In this document: positions 62,380-64,000 of the stretch, piece by piece
How the letters are laid out: each line of letters starts with the position of its first letter
Numbering within the stretch: position 1 is the stretch's first letter
Assembly: GCF_023242315.1 (NCBI RefSeq)
Contig: NZ_JALLIY010000014.1
Span: forward strand, 124,001 to 188,000
Length of the DNA stretch: 64,000 bases
Reading direction: 5' to 3'
From: Pseudomonas sp. MWU13-2105
GTDB lineage: Bacteria; Pseudomonadota; Gammaproteobacteria; Pseudomonadales; Pseudomonadaceae
Program-made: the position numbers and the translations under genes
Notes under the pieces: generated by a model
The model's database searches: none
What the model saw: the letters and a program-made list of their open reading frames with translations, nothing else
Told to the model about the DNA's origin: nothing

Positions 62380-63615
62380 ATGACCGCCGCTAGCCTGATG
62401 ACTACCTATCAACCGCTGGACCTGGGTTTCGTCAAGGGGCTGGGCAGCCGCCTGTGGGACCGCGAAGGGCGCGAGTACCTGGACGCGGTGGCCGGCGTCG
62501 CGGTGACCAATGTCGGTCATTCACACCCACGCCTGGTGAGTGCCATCCGCGAGCAGGCCGGCCTGCTGCTGCACACCTCCAATCTGTACAGCATCGACTG
62601 GCAGCAACAACTGGCCCGGCGCCTGGCCCAGCTCTCGGGCATGGACCGGGTGTTCTTCAACAACTCCGGCGCCGAGGCCAATGAAACGGCGTTGAAACTG
62701 GCGCGGCTGCATGCCTGGCACAAAGGTATCGAGAAACCGCTGGTGGTGGTCATGGAAAACGCCTTCCACGGGCGCACCCTGGGCACCTTGTCCGCCAGCG
62801 ATGGTCCGGCGGTGCGTTTGGGCTTCCATGCGCTGCCGGGGGATTTCATCAAGGTGCCGTATGGCGACCTGGCGGTGCTGCACAGCATCGCCCACAGCCA
62901 TGGCCAGCGGATCTGCGCGGTGCTGATGGAGCCGATCCAGGGCGAAAGCGGCGTGCAGCTGCCACCGCCGGGCTATTTGAAAGCCGTACGCGACCTGTGC
63001 AAAAGGCGCTCCTGGTTGTTGATGCTCGATGAGATCCAGACCGGCATCGGTCGTACCGGCCAATGGTTTGCCTGCCAGCACGAAGGCATACTCCCGGACG
63101 TGATGACCCTGGCCAAGGGCTTGGGCAATGGCATTCCCATCGGCGCCTGCCTGGCGCGGGGCAAGGCCGCCGAGCTGTTCACCCCGGGCAGTCACGGCAG
63201 CACCTTTGGCGGTAACCCGCTGGCTTGTCGGGCCGGCTGCACCGTGCTCGATATCATCGAGGAGCAGGGGCTGGTGGAGAATGCCCGGCAGCAAGGCGAG
63301 CGTTTACTGACGCGGTTGCGGACCGAGCTGGACGACTGTCCGCAGGTCCTGGCGATACGCGGGCAGGGCTTGATGATCGGCATCGAACTCCGGCAGCCGG
63401 TGCGTGACCTGGCGCTGCTCGCGGCCCGGGACCAGGGCTTGTTGATCAATGTGACCCGGGGCAAGACCATTCGCCTGCTGCCACCGCTGATTATCAATGA
63501 GCAGGAGGTCGAGATGATCGTCAAAGGGCTGTGCGGCGTATTGCAGTGGGAAAAAACCAGGGTAATAGCGAAAGGCTTACACGCTGTGCCCGCAATCGCC
63601 TCTATGAGCGTTTGA
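62380..63615 (+). CDS. Acetylornithine-type aminotransferase (ArgD-like, class III)
   Basis: A 411-residue PLP enzyme from the ATG at 62380 (MTAASLMTTYQPLDLGFVKG). Motifs are NSGAEANETALKLAR, AFHGRTLGTLSASD, LDEIQTGIGRTG, the PLP lysine in TLAKGLGNGIPIGA, and GSTFGGNPLACRAG. It is closest to acetylornithine aminotransferases of about 390 residues. About 20 extra residues follow KGLCGVLQ, and these codons run through the control region of the second Rsm RNA. Since a main argD usually lies elsewhere, this may be a paralogue with another amine substrate. Confidence 0.88.
   Translation: MTAASLMTTYQPLDLGFVKGLGSRLWDREGREYLDAVAGVAVTNVGHSHPRLVSAIREQAGLLLHTSNLYSIDWQQQLARRLAQLSGMDRVFFNNSGAEANETALKLARLHAWHKGIEKPLVVVMENAFHGRTLGTLSASDGPAVRLGFHALPGDFIKVPYGDLAVLHSIAHSHGQRICAVLMEPIQGESGVQLPPPGYLKAVRDLCKRRSWLLMLDEIQTGIGRTGQWFACQHEGILPDVMTLAKGLGNGIPIGACLARGKAAELFTPGSHGSTFGGNPLACRAGCTVLDIIEEQGLVENARQQGERLLTRLRTELDDCPQVLAIRGQGLMIGIELRQPVRDLALLAARDQGLLINVTRGKTIRLLPPLIINEQEVEMIVKGLCGVLQWEKTRVIAKGLHAVPAIASMSV
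63576..63581 (+). promoter_or_regulatory. GacA-type half-site CTTACA upstream of the second Rsm RNA
   Basis: Within GCGAAAGGCTTACA, identical over this stretch to the first copy. It starts 50 bases before the -10 element TAATCT (63626-63631). It lies inside the aminotransferase coding region. The left half of the palindrome is not conserved. Confidence 0.6.
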
Positions 63616-63636
63616 GCGGCTGCCCTAATCTAGACC

Positions 63637-63752
63637 CATCACTGCTGCGCAAGGATGTGCACAGGATCAGGGATGATCGACCATCGCCAGGACGGCAGCC
63701 GACAGGACGTTGGAATGGTCAAAAGAAAACCCCGCTTCGGCGGGGTTTTTTG
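63637..63752 (+). ncRNA. rsmX: RsmX-type small RNA, copy 2 (RsmA/CsrA decoy)
   Basis: An RNA of about 116 nt. Six GGA motifs lie within 65 bases, at 63653, 63664, 63671, 63690, 63705 and 63712. Perfect hairpins present two of them: GATCA-GGGA-TGATC (63665-63678) and GCC-AGGAC-GGC (63686-63696). The -10 and the upstream half-site are spaced as in copy 1. The middle of the RNA differs between copies while the GGA hairpins persist, the pattern expected of RsmA/CsrA-binding RNAs. The 5' end is inferred from the -10. Confidence 0.8.
63726..63751 (+). terminator. Terminator of the second Rsm-type RNA
   Basis: AAAACCCCGC-TTCG-GCGGGGTTTT with a T6 run. The symmetrical A and T runs mean it could also end the converging GGDEF gene. 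Confidence 0.93.
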
Positions 63753-63778
63753 TATGCGCAAGAAAAGCCAATGGGGTC

Positions 63779-64000
63779 TCAGTTGGATATCACGTTCTTG
63801 CCGGCGCCCTTGGCGCGATACAGGGCCTGGTCGGCCCGGCTCATCAGTTCGGCCATGGGCTCGTCGGCGCAACGCTCGACCACCCCGAAACTCATCGTCA
63901 GCGAACTCAGGCCCAGGGGCTTGCGTTGCTGCAGCTGCTTGCGCAGTTGTTGCGCCAGGTTCATGGCGGCGGCGAGGGGACTGTCCGGCAGGACAATCAT
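63779..64000 (-). CDS. C-terminal part of a GGDEF-domain protein (cut by the window edge)
   Basis: The last 73 residues of a diguanylate cyclase-type domain. The first visible residues MIVLPDSPLAAAM follow directly after where the GGDEF loop should be. The later motifs LTMSFGVVE and ADQALYRAKGAGKNVIS are typical of the domain end. The active site and start lie beyond the window, so activity cannot be judged. Confidence 0.9.
   Translation of the reverse strand: MIVLPDSPLAAAMNLAQQLRKQLQQRKPLGLSSLTMSFGVVERCADEPMAELMSRADQALYRAKGAGKNVISN

Noticed and set aside
1..64000. CRISPR arrays, tRNA genes, insertion sequences or prophage
   Set aside because: No regularly spaced direct repeats, no tRNA cloverleaf, and no transposase or phage gene were seen on either strand.

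Overview
The window is a high-GC chromosomal segment of a Pseudomonas, most likely of the P. fluorescens group. The evidence is the sspAB, yraL-to-yraP and dcw gene order, the cyoABCDE operon, REP sequences of the fluorescens type, a NorR/Hmp pair, a MexMN-like RND locus and Gac/Rsm-type small RNAs. Nearly all genes look native and the base composition is even. No tRNA, rRNA, phage, insertion sequence or CRISPR array is visible.

Layout. 1-1243: sspA-sspB and a terminator. 1273-5940: envelope genes dolP, gmhA, yraN and lpoA on the minus strand, with rsmI divergent. 6071-6424: RNase P RNA. 6633-24596: the division and cell wall cluster mraZ-rsmH-ftsL-ftsI-murE-murF-mraY-murD-ftsW-murG-murC-ddl-ftsQ-ftsA-ftsZ-lpxC. 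Most of its genes overlap by 1-11 bases. It is headed by a sigma-70 type promoter and three MraZ boxes. 24655-33076: a diguanylate cyclase, a small secreted protein, and a four-gene unit encoding membrane fusion protein, RND pump, response regulator and sensor kinase. 33377-39923: a chaperone-usher fimbrial cluster with two pilins, chaperone, usher, second chaperone and tip adhesin. 40011-44829: signalling genes, including an Aer-like receptor and a CheV unit. 45051-47938: norR divergent from hmp. 48290-54445: dsbB and the cytochrome bo3 oxidase operon cyoABCDE. 54518-64000: accessory genes, comprising a MocR regulator, an unknown protein, a chemoreceptor, DedA, AraC and LysR regulators, a hydrolase, an ArgD-like aminotransferase and the end of a GGDEF protein.

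The most interesting non-coding finds are two small RNA genes of about 115-118 nt at 56919-57036 and 63637-63752. Each has a CTTACA half-site 50 bases upstream of its -10 element, five or six GGA motifs with several in hairpin loops, and a strong terminator. They look like paralogous RsmX-type decoys for RsmA/CsrA. The promoter of the second lies inside the 3' end of an aminotransferase gene.

Other regulatory reads: three GT-N7-AC NorR sites plus an IHF site between norR and hmp; a TGACA-N4-TGTCA box in front of the RND operon, fitting the CopR/CusR-type regulator it encodes; FliA (sigma-28) promoters in front of cheV and a chemoreceptor; and a hairpin between the main pilin and its chaperone that could reduce downstream expression. 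All calls come from reading the sequence; no searches were run.
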